A stretch of 64,000 bases of DNA from Curtobacterium pusillum (GTDB lineage Bacteria > Actinomycetota > Actinomycetes > Actinomycetales > Microbacteriaceae). Made by a program: the position numbers and the translations under genes. Of this stretch, positions 35,992-45,529 are shown piece after piece. The stretch lies in contig NZ_JABMCE010000062.1 in the NCBI RefSeq assembly GCF_013359865.1, positions 1-64,000 of the forward strand, given 5' to 3'. How positions within the stretch are numbered: the first letter of the stretch is position 1; every line of letters starts with the position of its first letter. The notes beneath the pieces are model-generated. The model saw nothing but the letters and a program-made list of their open reading frames with translations, was not told the origin of the DNA and did not search any database.

Positions 35992-38019
35992 ATGGCAACC
36001 CCGTTCGATGCACCGAGCACCCTCCCCTACTCCCTCCCGCCGTTCCGCGACGTGCGACTCGAGCACTACCGGCCGGCGTTCGACGCCGGCATGGCGGAGC
36101 AGCGCACCGAGGTCGAGGCGATCGCCGCCTCACCCGACGCCCCCACGTTCGAGAACACCCTCGTGGCGCTCGAGCGCACCGGACAGCTGCTCGCCCGCGT
36201 CAGCCACGTGTTCTTCACGCTGTCGTCGGCGGACTCGACGCCGGAGCTGCACGACCTCGAGGCCGACGTCTCCCCGCTCCTCGCCGCCCACCGCGACGCG
36301 ATCACCCTCGACGGTCGGCTGTACGAGCGGATCGCCGCCGTCCGGTCCTCGCTCGCCGACCGCACCGACCTCACCGACGAGGACCGCCGTCTCGTCGAGC
36401 GCACGTACACCGAGATGACCATGGCGGGCGCCGGCCTCGACGACGCCGGCAAGGAGCGCCTCACCGCGATCAACCAGGAGCTCTCGACGCTCACCACCAC
36501 GTTCGAACGGAACCTGCTCGAGGACACGAACGACCTCGCGGTGCACGTGACGTCCGAGCAGGAGCTCGAGGGCCTCGACGACGGCGCCAAGTCAGCCGCG
36601 GCCGCAGCCGCCGCAGACCGCGGGCTCGACGGCTGGCTCATCACGCTGCCGCTCTACACGGGGCACCCGTGGCTCGCGTCCCTGGCGGACCGGGGCCTGC
36701 GGGAGCGGATCATGCGCGCCTCGCTGTCCCGCGGTCGTCGCGGCAACGAGCACGACAACCGCGACGTGCTGCTGCGGATCGTCCGGCTCCGTGCCGAACG
36801 CGCGGAACTGCTCGGCTTCCCGAACCACGCCGCCGTCGTCACCGCCGACGAGACCGCGAAGACGCCCGAGGCCGTCGACGGACTGCTGTCCTCCCTCGTG
36901 CCGGCAGCCGCCGCGAACGCCGACGACGAGCGCGCCGTCCGGTCCCGCACCGTCGGGTTCGACATCGAGGCGTGGGACTGGGCGTACGCCACCGAGCTCC
37001 TCCGCGGCGAGCAGTTCGCCGCGGACAGCTCGGCGCTCCGGCCGTACTTCGAGGCCGACCGGGTTCTGCACGACGGGGTGTTCCACGCCGCCGGGGAACT
37101 GTACGGCCTGACCTTCACCGAGCGTCCGGACCTGCACGGGTACAACGACGAGGTCCGGGTGTTCGAGGTGCACGGCGACTCCGGCGAACAGGTCGGGCTG
37201 TACCTGCTCGACCTCTACACGCGTGACGGCAAGCGCGGCGGTGCGTGGATGAACCCCGTCGTGGAGCAGTCCGCCCTGCTCGGCACGCTGCCCGTCGTCG
37301 TGAACAACCTCAACGTCGCGAAGCCCGCCGCGGGATCACCGACGCTCCTGATCCAGGACGAGGTGGAGACCCTCTTCCACGAGTTCGGGCACGCCCTGCA
37401 CGGCCTCATCGCCCGCACGACCTACCCGCGGTTCTCCGGCACCAACGTCGAGCGCGACTTCGTGGAGTTCCCCTCGCAGGTGAACGAGATGTGGGTGTCG
37501 TGGCCGTCCGTCCTGGCGAACTACGCCAAGCACCACGAGACGGGCGAGCCGCTGCCGCCGGAGCTCGTGCTGGGCCTGAGCGACTCCGCCGGGTTCAACG
37601 AGGGCTTCGCGACGACGGAGTACCTCGCCGCCGCGCTCCTCGACCAGGCGTGGCACCGGCTCTCCGCTGCTGACGCTGCGGCCGTCGAGGATGTCGAAGC
37701 GTTCGAGCGTCAGGCCCTGGCCGACGCGGGCATCGCCGTCGAGGCGGTGCCGCCCCGGTACTCGTCCACGTACTTCGCGCACACGTTCTCGGGCGGGTAC
37801 GACGCCGGGTACTACGGGTACATCTGGTCCGAGGTGCTCGACGCCGACACCGTGGAGTGGTTCCGGGAGAACGGCGGCCTCTCGCGCGAGGCCGGGGAGC
37901 GTTTCGCGACCCGCCTGCTCGGGGTCGGGGGCGCGAAGGACCCGCTCGAGGCGTACCGCGACTTCCGGGGGCGTGACGCCGAGGTCGGGCCGCTGCTGCG
38001 GCGCCGCGGGCTGGAGTAG
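35992..38019 (+). CDS. M3 family oligopeptidase / peptidyl-dipeptidase
   Basis: The 675-residue zinc metallopeptidase belongs to family M3 (oligopeptidase A, Dcp). HEFGH (463-467) supplies the zinc histidines and catalytic glutamate, and NEGFATTE near 530 the third ligand. No signal peptide is seen, so it acts in the cytoplasm on short peptides left by proteases such as the Clp system encoded nearby. Length is that of Dcp/OpdA. Which of the two activities it has cannot be decided. It converges on clpX, with a long inverted repeat between. Confidence 0.93.
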   Translation: MATPFDAPSTLPYSLPPFRDVRLEHYRPAFDAGMAEQRTEVEAIAASPDAPTFENTLVALERTGQLLARVSHVFFTLSSADSTPELHDLEADVSPLLAAHRDAITLDGRLYERIAAVRSSLADRTDLTDEDRRLVERTYTEMTMAGAGLDDAGKERLTAINQELSTLTTTFERNLLEDTNDLAVHVTSEQELEGLDDGAKSAAAAAAADRGLDGWLITLPLYTGHPWLASLADRGLRERIMRASLSRGRRGNEHDNRDVLLRIVRLRAERAELLGFPNHAAVVTADETAKTPEAVDGLLSSLVPAAAANADDERAVRSRTVGFDIEAWDWAYATELLRGEQFAADSSALRPYFEADRVLHDGVFHAAGELYGLTFTERPDLHGYNDEVRVFEVHGDSGEQVGLYLLDLYTRDGKRGGAWMNPVVEQSALLGTLPVVVNNLNVAKPAAGSPTLLIQDEVETLFHEFGHALHGLIARTTYPRFSGTNVERDFVEFPSQVNEMWVSWPSVLANYAKHHETGEPLPPELVLGLSDSAGFNEGFATTEYLAAALLDQAWHRLSAADAAAVEDVEAFERQALADAGIAVEAVPPRYSSTYFAHTFSGGYDAGYYGYIWSEVLDADTVEWFRENGGLSREAGERFATRLLGVGGAKDPLEAYRDFRGRDAEVGPLLRRRGLE

Positions 38020-38084
38020 CCCGCGGCGCGCCGGGCCGGCGCGGTGTGCCGGGGCCGGCGGCCGCGCGGGCCCGGGGCGCGCGT

Positions 38085-38147
38085 CGAACCACGTTCCCGA
38101 CATCGAACCAGCGCCGCGGCCCGGTTCGATGTCGGATCCATGGTTCG
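38085..38147. terminator. long hairpin between convergent M3 peptidase and clpX
   Basis: Two 25-nt arms (38085-38109 and 38123-38147) are complementary at about 21 positions and enclose a 13-nt GC-rich loop. It lies 66 bp after the peptidase and 32 bp after clpX, so a bidirectional terminator is likely. The TCGAAC ends resemble but do not match a LexA box. Confidence 0.65.
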
Positions 38148-38178
38148 GACCGCCGCCGCGCCGCGCCGCTCCGCCGCG

Positions 38179-39459
<1,281 letters not shown>

Positions 39460-39485
39460 GTCGGTGCCCTCCCTGGTTGACCGAT

Positions 39486-39502
39486 GCAGGTCGACGACCT
39501 GC
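39486..39502. promoter_or_regulatory. palindrome in the clpX leader
   Basis: GCAGGTCGACGACCTGC has 7-bp perfect arms and a 3-nt centre. It falls between the presumed clpX transcription start and the ribosome binding site. It could be a repressor site or a short leader hairpin. It does not match the HspR/HAIR or CtsR sites I know. Confidence 0.45.
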
Positions 39503-39616
39503 CCGACTTGTGGACGAGCCTAATCGCAACCGGTGACACCGGCTGCGACGCCGAGCCGGTTTCGGCTGCGGCGTTCGCCCAGGGCGTTCGATCCTGCTAC
39601 CGTGTTCCCGACTTCT

Positions 39617-39629
39617 CTACAAGTTGTAG
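39617..39629. promoter_or_regulatory. putative operator upstream of ycnI-copC
   Basis: CTACAAGTTGTAG is a perfect 6-bp inverted repeat with one central base, 24 bp before the ycnI start, flanked by AT-richer DNA. BlaI/CopY-type repressors bind TACA/TGTA dyads, and such regulators often accompany ycnI and copC in actinobacteria. None is encoded in the window, so the regulator would act from elsewhere. Confidence 0.5.
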
Positions 39630-39652
39630 AACTCCGCTCCGGAAGGAAACAC

Positions 39653-40378
39653 ATGTCCAAGCGTCTCGCCGTCGCCGGCACCGCGACCCTCGGTGTCACC
39701 GCCGCGATCGTCCTCGGCACCGCGGGTGTCGCCAGCGCCCACGTGAGTGCGACCGCCTCGTCGACCGCGGCGAACTCGTACACGACGGCGACGTTCTCGG
39801 TCCCGCACGGCTGCGACGGCTCGCCCACGACCAAGATCGAGTTCCAGGTGCCGAAGTCGGTCATCGAGGTCACGCCGACGGTGAACCCGAACTGGACCAT
39901 CACGAAGGCGACCGAGCCCTACACGAGCCCGTCCTCGTCCGCCGACGACGAGGAAGCCGAGGACGCCGGCGAGCGCGTGACGAGCGTCACCTACACCGCG
40001 AAGACCCCGCTCCCCGCCGACGAGCGCGACACGTTCGCGCTGTCGTTCTCGCTGCCCGACGGCAAGGCCGGCGACGTCGTGGAGTTCCCCGCGCTGCAGA
40101 CCTGCGAGAAGGGTTCCGTCGAGTGGAACCAGGAGCAGAAGGCGGGCGAGGCCGAACCCGAGCACCCGGCGCCCTCGATCACCATGACCGCGGCCGTGGC
40201 CACCTCGGCGGACGGTGACCCGGTCGCCGCCACCCCGACGGCCGAGGCCGCCAGCACCAGCACCTCGAGTGACCCCGACCTCGTCGGCCGCTTCCTCGGC
40301 CTCGGCGGCCTGGTGCTCGGAGCGGTCGCCCTGGTCGTCGCGGTCGCGAACACGCGCCGCCGGAGCACCTCCAAGTGA
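39653..40378 (+). CDS. YcnI-like copper-binding protein (DUF1775)
   Basis: The 241-residue exported protein has a signal peptide (about 1-28, cleaved at ASA|HVSA), which leaves a mature N-terminal histidine. In YcnI that histidine helps bind copper(II). PNWTIT holds the conserved tryptophan. The cupredoxin-like DUF1775 domain spans about 29-165; a C-terminal membrane anchor (about 213-235) follows a Ser/Thr/Ala linker. GGAAGG precedes the ATG. It is cotranscribed with copC. Confidence 0.9.
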   Translation: MSKRLAVAGTATLGVTAAIVLGTAGVASAHVSATASSTAANSYTTATFSVPHGCDGSPTTKIEFQVPKSVIEVTPTVNPNWTITKATEPYTSPSSSADDEEAEDAGERVTSVTYTAKTPLPADERDTFALSFSLPDGKAGDVVEFPALQTCEKGSVEWNQEQKAGEAEPEHPAPSITMTAAVATSADGDPVAATPTAEAASTSTSSDPDLVGRFLGLGGLVLGAVALVVAVANTRRRSTSK

Positions 40379-41067
40379 CGCCCGACCCACGTCCGACGCG
40401 CGACAGGCGGTCGCGCGGACCAGCGGCAGGGCGGGCCGGGAGGCTCGTGGCCGGGACAGCCGCGGCCCTCGCCATCGCGGGCAGTGCGGTCCTCGGCCTC
40501 GCCGGCCCCGCCAGCGCGCACAACTACATGATCGCCTCGACGCCGAAGGTCGACGGGACGCTGACGTCGCTGCCGAAGACGTTCGAGATCACCACGAACG
40601 ACAGGCTGCTCGACATCGGCGGCACGGACTCCGGGTTCGCGTACCGGATCGTCGGCCCGGACGGGAAGTACTACGAGGACGGCTGCCTCGACGTCGACGG
40701 ACCGTCGATGACGACGAAGGCGGCACTCGGCGACTCCGGGAAGTACACCGTCGAGTGGCAGATCATCTCCGCCGACGGCCACACCGTGTCCGACGAGTAC
40801 ACGTTCACGTGGGACGCCCCCGCCGGGTTCACGCCCGCGAAGGGCTCGTCGAAGCCACCGGTCTGCGCCACCTCCGGCAGCGGGAGCACCGGTGCGAGCG
40901 CGAGCGCGGACACCACGGGCACTGCGTCGGGAGACACCGACTCCGCGGCGTCCGACGCGATCTGGATCGGTGCCGGCGGTGTCGTGCTCGTCGGCGTGGT
41001 CGTCGCCGTCCTGCTCCTCCTCCGTCGTCGTCCCGCCCCCGCGGCCGACGACACCGACGACGACTGA
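40375..41067 (+). CDS. CopC domain copper-binding protein
   Basis: The 230-residue protein has an N-terminal signal (about 22-48, cleaved at ASA|HNYM) that leaves His1, the copper ligand of CopC. The CopC domain spans about 49-148 and ends with SADGHTVSDEYTFTW, which carries the second conserved histidine. A Ser/Thr/Gly-rich linker and a C-terminal membrane segment (about 198-218) anchor it. There is no CopD fusion. Its GTG start overlaps the ycnI stop codon (GTGA). The pair probably handles copper outside the membrane. Confidence 0.91.
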   Translation: MTPDPRPTRDRRSRGPAAGRAGRLVAGTAAALAIAGSAVLGLAGPASAHNYMIASTPKVDGTLTSLPKTFEITTNDRLLDIGGTDSGFAYRIVGPDGKYYEDGCLDVDGPSMTTKAALGDSGKYTVEWQIISADGHTVSDEYTFTWDAPAGFTPAKGSSKPPVCATSGSGSTGASASADTTGTASGDTDSAASDAIWIGAGGVVLVGVVVAVLLLLRRRPAPAADDTDDD

Positions 41068-41081
41068 CACCAGCACGTACG

Positions 41082-41117
41082 AGAAGAGCCCCACACCGTT
41101 CGGTGCGGGGCTCTTCT
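41082..41117. terminator. bidirectional terminator between copC and clpP2
   Basis: Arms at 41082-41098 and 41101-41117 form a long stem with one mismatch around a UUCG-type tetraloop. It serves copC on the plus strand and clpP2 on the minus strand. Five CTG triplets (41116-41130) sit between it and the clpP2 stop codon. Confidence 0.82.
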
Positions 41118-41130
41118 GCTGCTGCTGCTG

Positions 41131-41790
41131 CTACTTGACGAGCGCCGGCAGGTTCTTGCGGCTCGTGAGGACCTGGTCGATCAGGCCGTACTCGAGAGCC
41201 TCTTCCGCGGACATGATCTTGTCACGCTCGATGTCGTTGTTGACCTGCTCCGGCGTCCGGTTCGAGTGCTTCGACAGGGTCTCCTCGAGCCAGGTGCGCA
41301 TGCGGAGGATCTCCGCGGCCTGGATCTCGATGTCGGACGCCTGACCGCCGCCCTGCTGGGTCGCCGGCTGGTGGATCAGCACACGGGCGTTCGGGAGCGC
41401 GAGACGCTTGCCGGGAGTACCGGCAGCGAGGAGCACCGACGCCGCCGAGGCCGCCTGGCCGAGGCACACCGTCTGGATCTGCGGACGGATGTACTGCATC
41501 GTGTCGTAGATCGCCGTCATCGCGGTGAACGAGCCACCGGGCGAGTTGATGTACATGACGATGTCGCGGTCCGGGTCCATCGACTCGAGCACGAGCAGCT
41601 GCGCCATGACGTCGTCCGCCGACGCGTCGTCGACCTGGACGCCGAGGAACACGATGCGGTCCTCGAACAGCTTGGCGTACGGGTCCTGCCGCTTGTAGCC
41701 GTAGGCCGTGCGCTCTTCGAAGCTCGGCAGGATGTACCGATCAGTGGGGGCCGGGACGTTCTGCGCGCCACCGAGCATGGGGAGATGCAT
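41131..41790 (-). CDS. clpP2: ATP-dependent Clp protease proteolytic subunit ClpP2
   Basis: The 219-residue serine protease subunit has catalytic S115 in GQAASAAS and H140 in VLIHQPA, with the family body [19 protein letters not shown]. The N-terminus ([27 protein letters not shown]) is that of actinobacterial ClpP2, the partner that docks ClpX. In these bacteria ClpP1 and ClpP2 form one mixed tetradecamer. It follows clpP1 by 29 bp and ends at a terminator. Confidence 0.96.
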   Translation of the reverse strand: MHLPMLGGAQNVPAPTDRYILPSFEERTAYGYKRQDPYAKLFEDRIVFLGVQVDDASADDVMAQLLVLESMDPDRDIVMYINSPGGSFTAMTAIYDTMQYIRPQIQTVCLGQAASAASVLLAAGTPGKRLALPNARVLIHQPATQQGGGQASDIEIQAAEILRMRTWLEETLSKHSNRTPEQVNNDIERDKIMSAEEALEYGLIDQVLTSRKNLPALVK

Positions 41791-41819
41791 TCTCGTTTCC
41801 TTTTCTTCGGTGGGTCGGG

Positions 41820-42449
41820 TCAGGACTGGGCGTCGGGCTCGGCCGCTTCGGTGGGGGTCTCGCCGTCGCCGACGGTTCCACCACCGCCGATGACCTCGTT
41901 CGAGGACGCGCGGAGGTGGTCGACGAAGCCGTACTCGAGGGCTTCCTGCGCGGTGAACCAGTTGTCGCGGTCGTTGTCCTTGAGGATCTGCTCGATCGAC
42001 TTGCCGGTCTGCTCCGCGGTGAGTTCGGCCATCCGCTGCTTCATGTCGAGGATGACCTTCGCCTGCGTCTGGATGTCGGCAGCGGTGCCGCCGAAACCAC
42101 CGGACGGCTGGTGCAGCAGCACGCGCGCGTTCGGGGTGATGTAGCGCTTGCCCGGCGTGCCGGACGAGAGCAGGAACTGCCCCATCGAGGCGGCGAGGCC
42201 GATGCCCACCGTGACGATGTCGTTCGGCACGAACTGCATCGTGTCGTAGATCGCCATGCCGGCCGTGATCGAGCCACCGGGCGAGTTGATGTAGAGGTAG
42301 ATGTCCTTCTCAGGGTCCTCGGCGGCGAGCATCAGCAGCTTCGCTGCGATCTCGTTCGAGTTGTCGTCGCGGACCTCGGAGCCGAGCCACACGATCCGGT
42401 CTCTCAGAAGGCGGTCAAAAACACTGGGGTTCAGTGTTGCTTCGGCCAT
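41820..42449 (-). CDS. clpP1: ATP-dependent Clp protease proteolytic subunit ClpP1
   Basis: The 209-residue subunit has catalytic S88 in GLAASMGQ and H113 in VLLHQPSGG, with [19 protein letters not shown]. The acidic Gly/Pro-rich tail (about 185-209) extends beyond the family norm. It is the first gene of clpP1-clpP2; its promoter lies in the 158-bp gap to tig, perhaps around GATAAG near 42485. A dispersed-element hairpin in that gap separates it from tig. Confidence 0.96.
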   Translation of the reverse strand: MAEATLNPSVFDRLLRDRIVWLGSEVRDDNSNEIAAKLLMLAAEDPEKDIYLYINSPGGSITAGMAIYDTMQFVPNDIVTVGIGLAASMGQFLLSSGTPGKRYITPNARVLLHQPSGGFGGTAADIQTQAKVILDMKQRMAELTAEQTGKSIEQILKDNDRDNWFTAQEALEYGFVDHLRASSNEVIGGGGTVGDGETPTEAAEPDAQS

Positions 42450-42550
42450 GGAAAAGCTCCCGTTCAGTTGTCGCTTGATGTCGAACTTATCGGGTGCAAC
42501 GCACCACTTCGCGTCTGTTCGCTGTCGGCAATGCGGGTGGCCCGCAAACG

Positions 42551-42590
42551 GACTGGAGGCGCGGTGCCAGCCGGCACCGCGCCTCCAGTC
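42551..42590. repeat. dispersed-element perfect hairpin (copy 10), tig / clpP1 gap
   Basis: Perfect 18-bp arms (42551-42568 and 42573-42590) with a 4-nt AGCC loop. Each arm begins GACTGGAGGCGCGG. It lies 18 bp past the tig stop codon and probably ends or protects that transcript, although no U-tract follows. This is the cleanest full copy of the family in the window. Confidence 0.85.
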
Positions 42591-42607
42591 AGGAAGGTGG
42601 TCGCGGA

Positions 42608-43915
42608 CTACTCCGCGTCCTCCGCGGGGGTCTGCGCGACGCCCGCCGTGAAGGCGGACAGGTCGACGTCGTCACCGTTGGTGTCCTTGACGGTCACCTT
42701 CGAGAGGACGGTCGCGACGGCCTTCGAACGGGCCACCTCGCCGACCATGCCCGGGATCTGCCCGTTCTGGTCGATGACCTTGATGAACTCGCCCGGCTCC
42801 ATGCCGTACTGCGCAGCGGCCTGGATGAGGTACTGCGTGAGCTCTTCCTGCGAGACCTGGATCTCTTCCTTCTCGGCGATCGAGTCGAGGAGGATCTGCG
42901 AGCGGAAGGCCTTCTCGCTGGACTCGGAGACCTCCTTGCGGTGCTCGTCGTCCTCGAGACGGTTCTCCTGCTCGAGGTGACGGTGCACCTCGTCCTCGAT
43001 GAGCTTCTCCGAGATCGGGATGTTCACGTCCTCGATGAGCTTCTCGACGAGCTTGTCGCGAGCCGCGGCGCCCTGACCGAAGGTCTTGGACTTCGCGATC
43101 TGCTCCTTGAGGTCCGCCTTGAGCTCGTCGATCGTGTCGAACTGGCTGGCGATCTGCGCGAACTCGTCGTCGGCCTCGGGGAGCTCGCGCTCCTTGACGG
43201 CGGTGACGGTCACGGCGATCTGGGCGGTCTCGCCCTCACGGTCGCCACCCACGAGCTTCGACTCGAAGGTCGTCGACTCGCCGGCGGTGAGGGACTCGAG
43301 CGCCTCGTCGATGCCCTCGAGCAGGTCGCCCGAACCGATCTCGTAGGAGACGCCGGTGGCCGAGTCGACCTCGTCGTCGCCGATCGTGGCGGTGAGGTCG
43401 ATCTGCGCGAAGTCGCCCTTCGTCGCCGGGCGGTCGACCGTCACGAGCGTGCCGAAACGGGTGCGGAGGTTCTGCAGCTCCTCCTCGATCTCGTCGTCGG
43501 AGACCTCGACGGCGTCGACCGTCAGCTCGTACTTGTCGTACTCCGGCAGGTCGAACTCCGGACGGACGTCCACCTCGAAGGTGAGGACGAGGTCGCCCGT
43601 GAAGTCCTTGACGTTCGGGAGCTCGGCGACGTCGGCCTCGGCACGACCGAGGATGCGCAGCTCCTGCTCCTCCACCGCCTGGCGGTAGAAGTTGTCGATG
43701 GCGTCGCCGACGGCGTGGTTCAGGACCTCGCCCCGGCCGACACGCTGGTCGACGATCGCCGGCGGGACCTTGCCCTTGCGGAAGCCGGGGATGTTGATCT
43801 GCTCGGCGATGTGCTTGTACGCGTGGTCGATGCTCGGCTTGAGATCTTCCGGCGTCACGTTCACGGTGAGCTTGACGCGGGTGTCGCTCACCTTGTCGAC
43901 GGTGCTGGTGGCCAA
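42608..43915 (-). CDS. tig: trigger factor
   Basis: The 435-residue ribosome-bound chaperone folds new chains. The N-terminal ribosome-binding domain has the signature [13 protein letters not shown] (43-55). A PPIase (FKBP-like) domain spans about 160-245, and the helical C-terminal arms follow. The start is TTG at 43915 with AGGAG about 9 nt upstream. It precedes clpP1-clpP2 on the same strand, the usual tig-clp cluster. Its tail is acidic. Confidence 0.96.
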   Translation of the reverse strand: MATSTVDKVSDTRVKLTVNVTPEDLKPSIDHAYKHIAEQINIPGFRKGKVPPAIVDQRVGRGEVLNHAVGDAIDNFYRQAVEEQELRILGRAEADVAELPNVKDFTGDLVLTFEVDVRPEFDLPEYDKYELTVDAVEVSDDEIEEELQNLRTRFGTLVTVDRPATKGDFAQIDLTATIGDDEVDSATGVSYEIGSGDLLEGIDEALESLTAGESTTFESKLVGGDREGETAQIAVTVTAVKERELPEADDEFAQIASQFDTIDELKADLKEQIAKSKTFGQGAAARDKLVEKLIEDVNIPISEKLIEDEVHRHLEQENRLEDDEHRKEVSESSEKAFRSQILLDSIAEKEEIQVSQEELTQYLIQAAAQYGMEPGEFIKVIDQNGQIPGMVGEVARSKAVATVLSKVTVKDTNGDDVDLSAFTAGVAQTPAEDAE

Positions 43916-43951
43916 GGGATGTTCTCCTGTTGGTTGACGTTCGTGTGGTCC

Positions 43952-44028
43952 TGGTCGGGGCGACAGGATTTGAACCTGCGACCTCCCGCTCCCAAAGCGG
44001 GCGCTCTACCAAGCTGAGCTACGCCCCG
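43952..44028 (-). tRNA. tRNA-Pro (anticodon TGG)
   Basis: A 77-nt cloverleaf with encoded CCA: acceptor CGGGGCG/CGCCCCG, anticodon stem CCCGC/GCGGG around TTTGGGA with anticodon TGG. The T-loop TTCAAAT is normal. It precedes tig on the same strand by 36 bp. Confidence 0.96.
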
Positions 44029-44085
44029 TTTGACTGGGCCAGGGGTGTCCGCCCACGCCGGCAGGCGCATGCGACGCCGATGAGT

Positions 44086-44385
44086 CTAGCGGTCCCCCGG
44101 TGCTCGGTTCCCGGGAGCTTCCCCGCCGTGGCGCAACGTCTTCCTCCACTGCACGCCGACGACGACCTGCACCGCGAGCGCGGCCGCGCCGAGCACGATG
44201 CCGGCGACGATGCGCCAGGCGTGCAGGAGCGCGTGCGCCGGCTGCGTCTGGGGATCCCCGAACAGCTCCGGGCGCAGCGAGAACACCACCGCGGCGAGGA
44301 GCACCAGCACGTACGAGAGCACCCGCGAGCGTTTGATCCGCCGGGCATCCTGCGCGCTCGGCGGGAGCGTGACCCGTGGTGGCAT
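44086..44385 (-). CDS. hypothetical two-pass membrane protein
   Basis: The 99-residue protein has a basic N-terminal segment (QDARRIKRSR), two hydrophobic helices (about 21-38 and 56-77) separated by ELFGDPQTQPAHALLHAW, and a basic hydrophilic tail. No family was recognised. The ATG at 44385 is preferred over an upstream in-frame start that would run into the tRNA-Gly promoter. It diverges from tRNA-Gly. Confidence 0.68.
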   Translation of the reverse strand: MPPRVTLPPSAQDARRIKRSRVLSYVLVLLAAVVFSLRPELFGDPQTQPAHALLHAWRIVAGIVLGAAALAVQVVVGVQWRKTLRHGGEAPGNRAPGDR

Positions 44386-44439
44386 GTCGGTGCTCGTTCG
44401 TCCGCTACGATGATGGGGCTGCGACTCGTGCGCGGCCGC

Positions 44440-44513
44440 GGGGATGTAGCTCAATGGTAGAGCCCCAGTCTTCCAAACTGGCTACGCGGGTTCGATTCCC
44501 GTCATCCCCTCCA
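44440..44513 (+). tRNA. tRNA-Gly (anticodon TCC)
   Basis: A 74-nt cloverleaf with encoded CCA: acceptor GGGGATG/CATCCCC, anticodon stem CCAGT/ACTGG around CTTCCAA with anticodon TCC. The T arm GCGGG TTCGATT CCCGT is normal. Its 3' end is duplicated twice downstream in a 47-bp tandem array. Confidence 0.96.
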
Positions 44514-44603
44514 CTTCCAGCTGGCACTGCGCCGATGCTCGATTCCCGTCATCCCCTCCACGACCTACTGGCACTGCGCCGATGCTCGATTCCCGTCATC
44601 CCC
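44492..44603 (+). repeat. 47-bp tandem duplication of the tRNA-Gly 3' end
   Basis: TCGATTCCCGTCATCCCC begins at 44492 (inside the tRNA), 44539 and 44586, exactly 47 bp apart. The spacers share CTGGCACTGCGCCGATGC. Copies 1 and 2 also share the CCA end. Copy 3 breaks off after CATCCCC and overlaps the stop codon of the following minus-strand gene. tRNA 3' ends are common integrase attachment sites, so this may be a scar of integration or slippage. No integrase is present. Confidence 0.85.
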
Positions 44604-45102
44604 CTCGGTTGCCGTCGGCGATCAGTTCCACGAGCATCTCCGCCCGCTCCGTGGTGAAGACGTAGCACCGCCGGCTGTGGGTCTCGATACGCAGCGCGGC
44701 CTTGCGACCGGTGACGAATGCCAGCGCCCCGTTCGCAGCACGGACTCCGAGCCCTCCGTACTTCAGCGGGTCGACCTGCTCGACTGCAGCGCGCGACACG
44801 TCTGCGCGGGAGACGGTCACCCGGACGAAGAGGAGCCCCCGGAGGCACACGGCGTCGGGCGTGACCGTCAAGGTCTGCGGCGCGACGATGAGCGCCGCGA
44901 CGATCACGGAGACCGCCACGGCGACGGGTATCGCGACGGTGTCGCGCGCGTCGCCCGAACTCGTCGCCAGACACCAGACTACGACGTCGATACCGACCAT
45001 TGCGGAGGCGACCAGGAAGACCACCCATCGCGGCTGCCGCTCGACGACGTGCACGATGGCTTCGGTCGCACCCGGCCCTCGGTCGTTGATCGACGAACGC
45101 AC
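44596..45102 (-). CDS. hypothetical membrane protein ending in the tRNA-derived repeat
   Basis: The 168-residue protein has two hydrophobic segments (about 25-46 and 55-73) followed by a beta-rich soluble part resembling a small PH-like domain (LTVTPDAVCLRGLLFVRVTVSRADVSRA). No family is certain. TATCCT ends 6 nt before the GTG at 45102, so the mRNA is probably leaderless. Its last codons and stop come from the third tRNA-Gly-derived repeat, suggesting the gene end was rewritten by the duplication or arrived with it. Confidence 0.7.
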   Translation of the reverse strand: MRSSINDRGPGATEAIVHVVERQPRWVVFLVASAMVGIDVVVWCLATSSGDARDTVAIPVAVAVSVIVAALIVAPQTLTVTPDAVCLRGLLFVRVTVSRADVSRAAVEQVDPLKYGGLGVRAANGALAFVTGRKAALRIETHSRRCYVFTTERAEMLVELIADGNRGG

Positions 45103-45141
45103 CTCAGCAGGATAGCGTCGTGATGTACCAGATGTCAGTCG

Positions 45142-45462
45142 TCACTCGCCGAGGGTGAGGACGAGGTGCGCGGCGTCGCCGAGTTCGACGCCCGCGCAGC
45201 GACGTTCGGCCGCGCGGAGCGGCACGAGGCACCCACCGTCCTTCGGGAACAGCGAAGTCGTCCAACTCACGGAGCCGATCGACACCCGCGCGGGGATCAC
45301 ACCCCACCCGTAGCTCAGCATCGGCGCGAGCTCGTGGATGACGTCGGCGACGTCCGGCGGCACGACCGCGTAGAAGAACGGCGCCGGCCCGCGCCACTCG
45401 ATCACCTCGCCGTCGAACTCGAGCTCCACGACGCGATCGTACGGCCGGGTGCTGGGCCGCAC
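45142..45462 (-). CDS. DUF1905 domain protein
   Basis: The 106-residue protein matches the DUF1905 beta-barrel: FDGEVIEWRGPAPFFYAVVPPDVADVIHEL, then IGSVSWTTSLFPKDGGCLVPLRAAERRCAGVELGD. Members are small stand-alone proteins or are fused to a YdeI-like domain; biochemical role unknown. The start is GTG at 45462. It follows the Endo-H-like gene on the same strand, but a dispersed-element hairpin lies between, so it may not belong to that operon. Confidence 0.85.
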   Translation of the reverse strand: MRPSTRPYDRVVELEFDGEVIEWRGPAPFFYAVVPPDVADVIHELAPMLSYGWGVIPARVSIGSVSWTTSLFPKDGGCLVPLRAAERRCAGVELGDAAHLVLTLGE

Positions 45463-45474
45463 CGACGGGACGGA

Positions 45475-45518
45475 CGCGCCCCGCGCCTCCTGGCCGGAGC
45501 TGGAGGACGCGGGGCGCG
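45475..45518. repeat. dispersed-element hairpin (copy 11) after the Endo-H-like gene
   Basis: Arms 45475-45490 and 45502-45518 pair almost perfectly (one bulged base) and carry CGCGCCTCC and GGAGGACGCG. It starts 11 bp after the stop codon of the Endo-H-like gene and probably marks the end of the glycan operon. Confidence 0.7.
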
Positions 45519-45529
45519 TGACGGAGCCG

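Noticed and set aside
38085..38147. LexA boxes in the TCGAACC-containing repeat after the M3 peptidase
   Set aside because: The half-sites are not arranged as CGAAC-N4-GTTCG, and the sequence lies between two converging gene ends.
41116..41130. CTG triplet run as a functional microsatellite
   Set aside because: Five units only, between a stop codon and a terminator; likely chance or slippage without coding effect.
44086..44454. A 122-residue version of the two-pass membrane protein
   Set aside because: The extra N-terminal residues would come from DNA overlapping the tRNA-Gly gene and its promoter; ATG 44385 is simpler.
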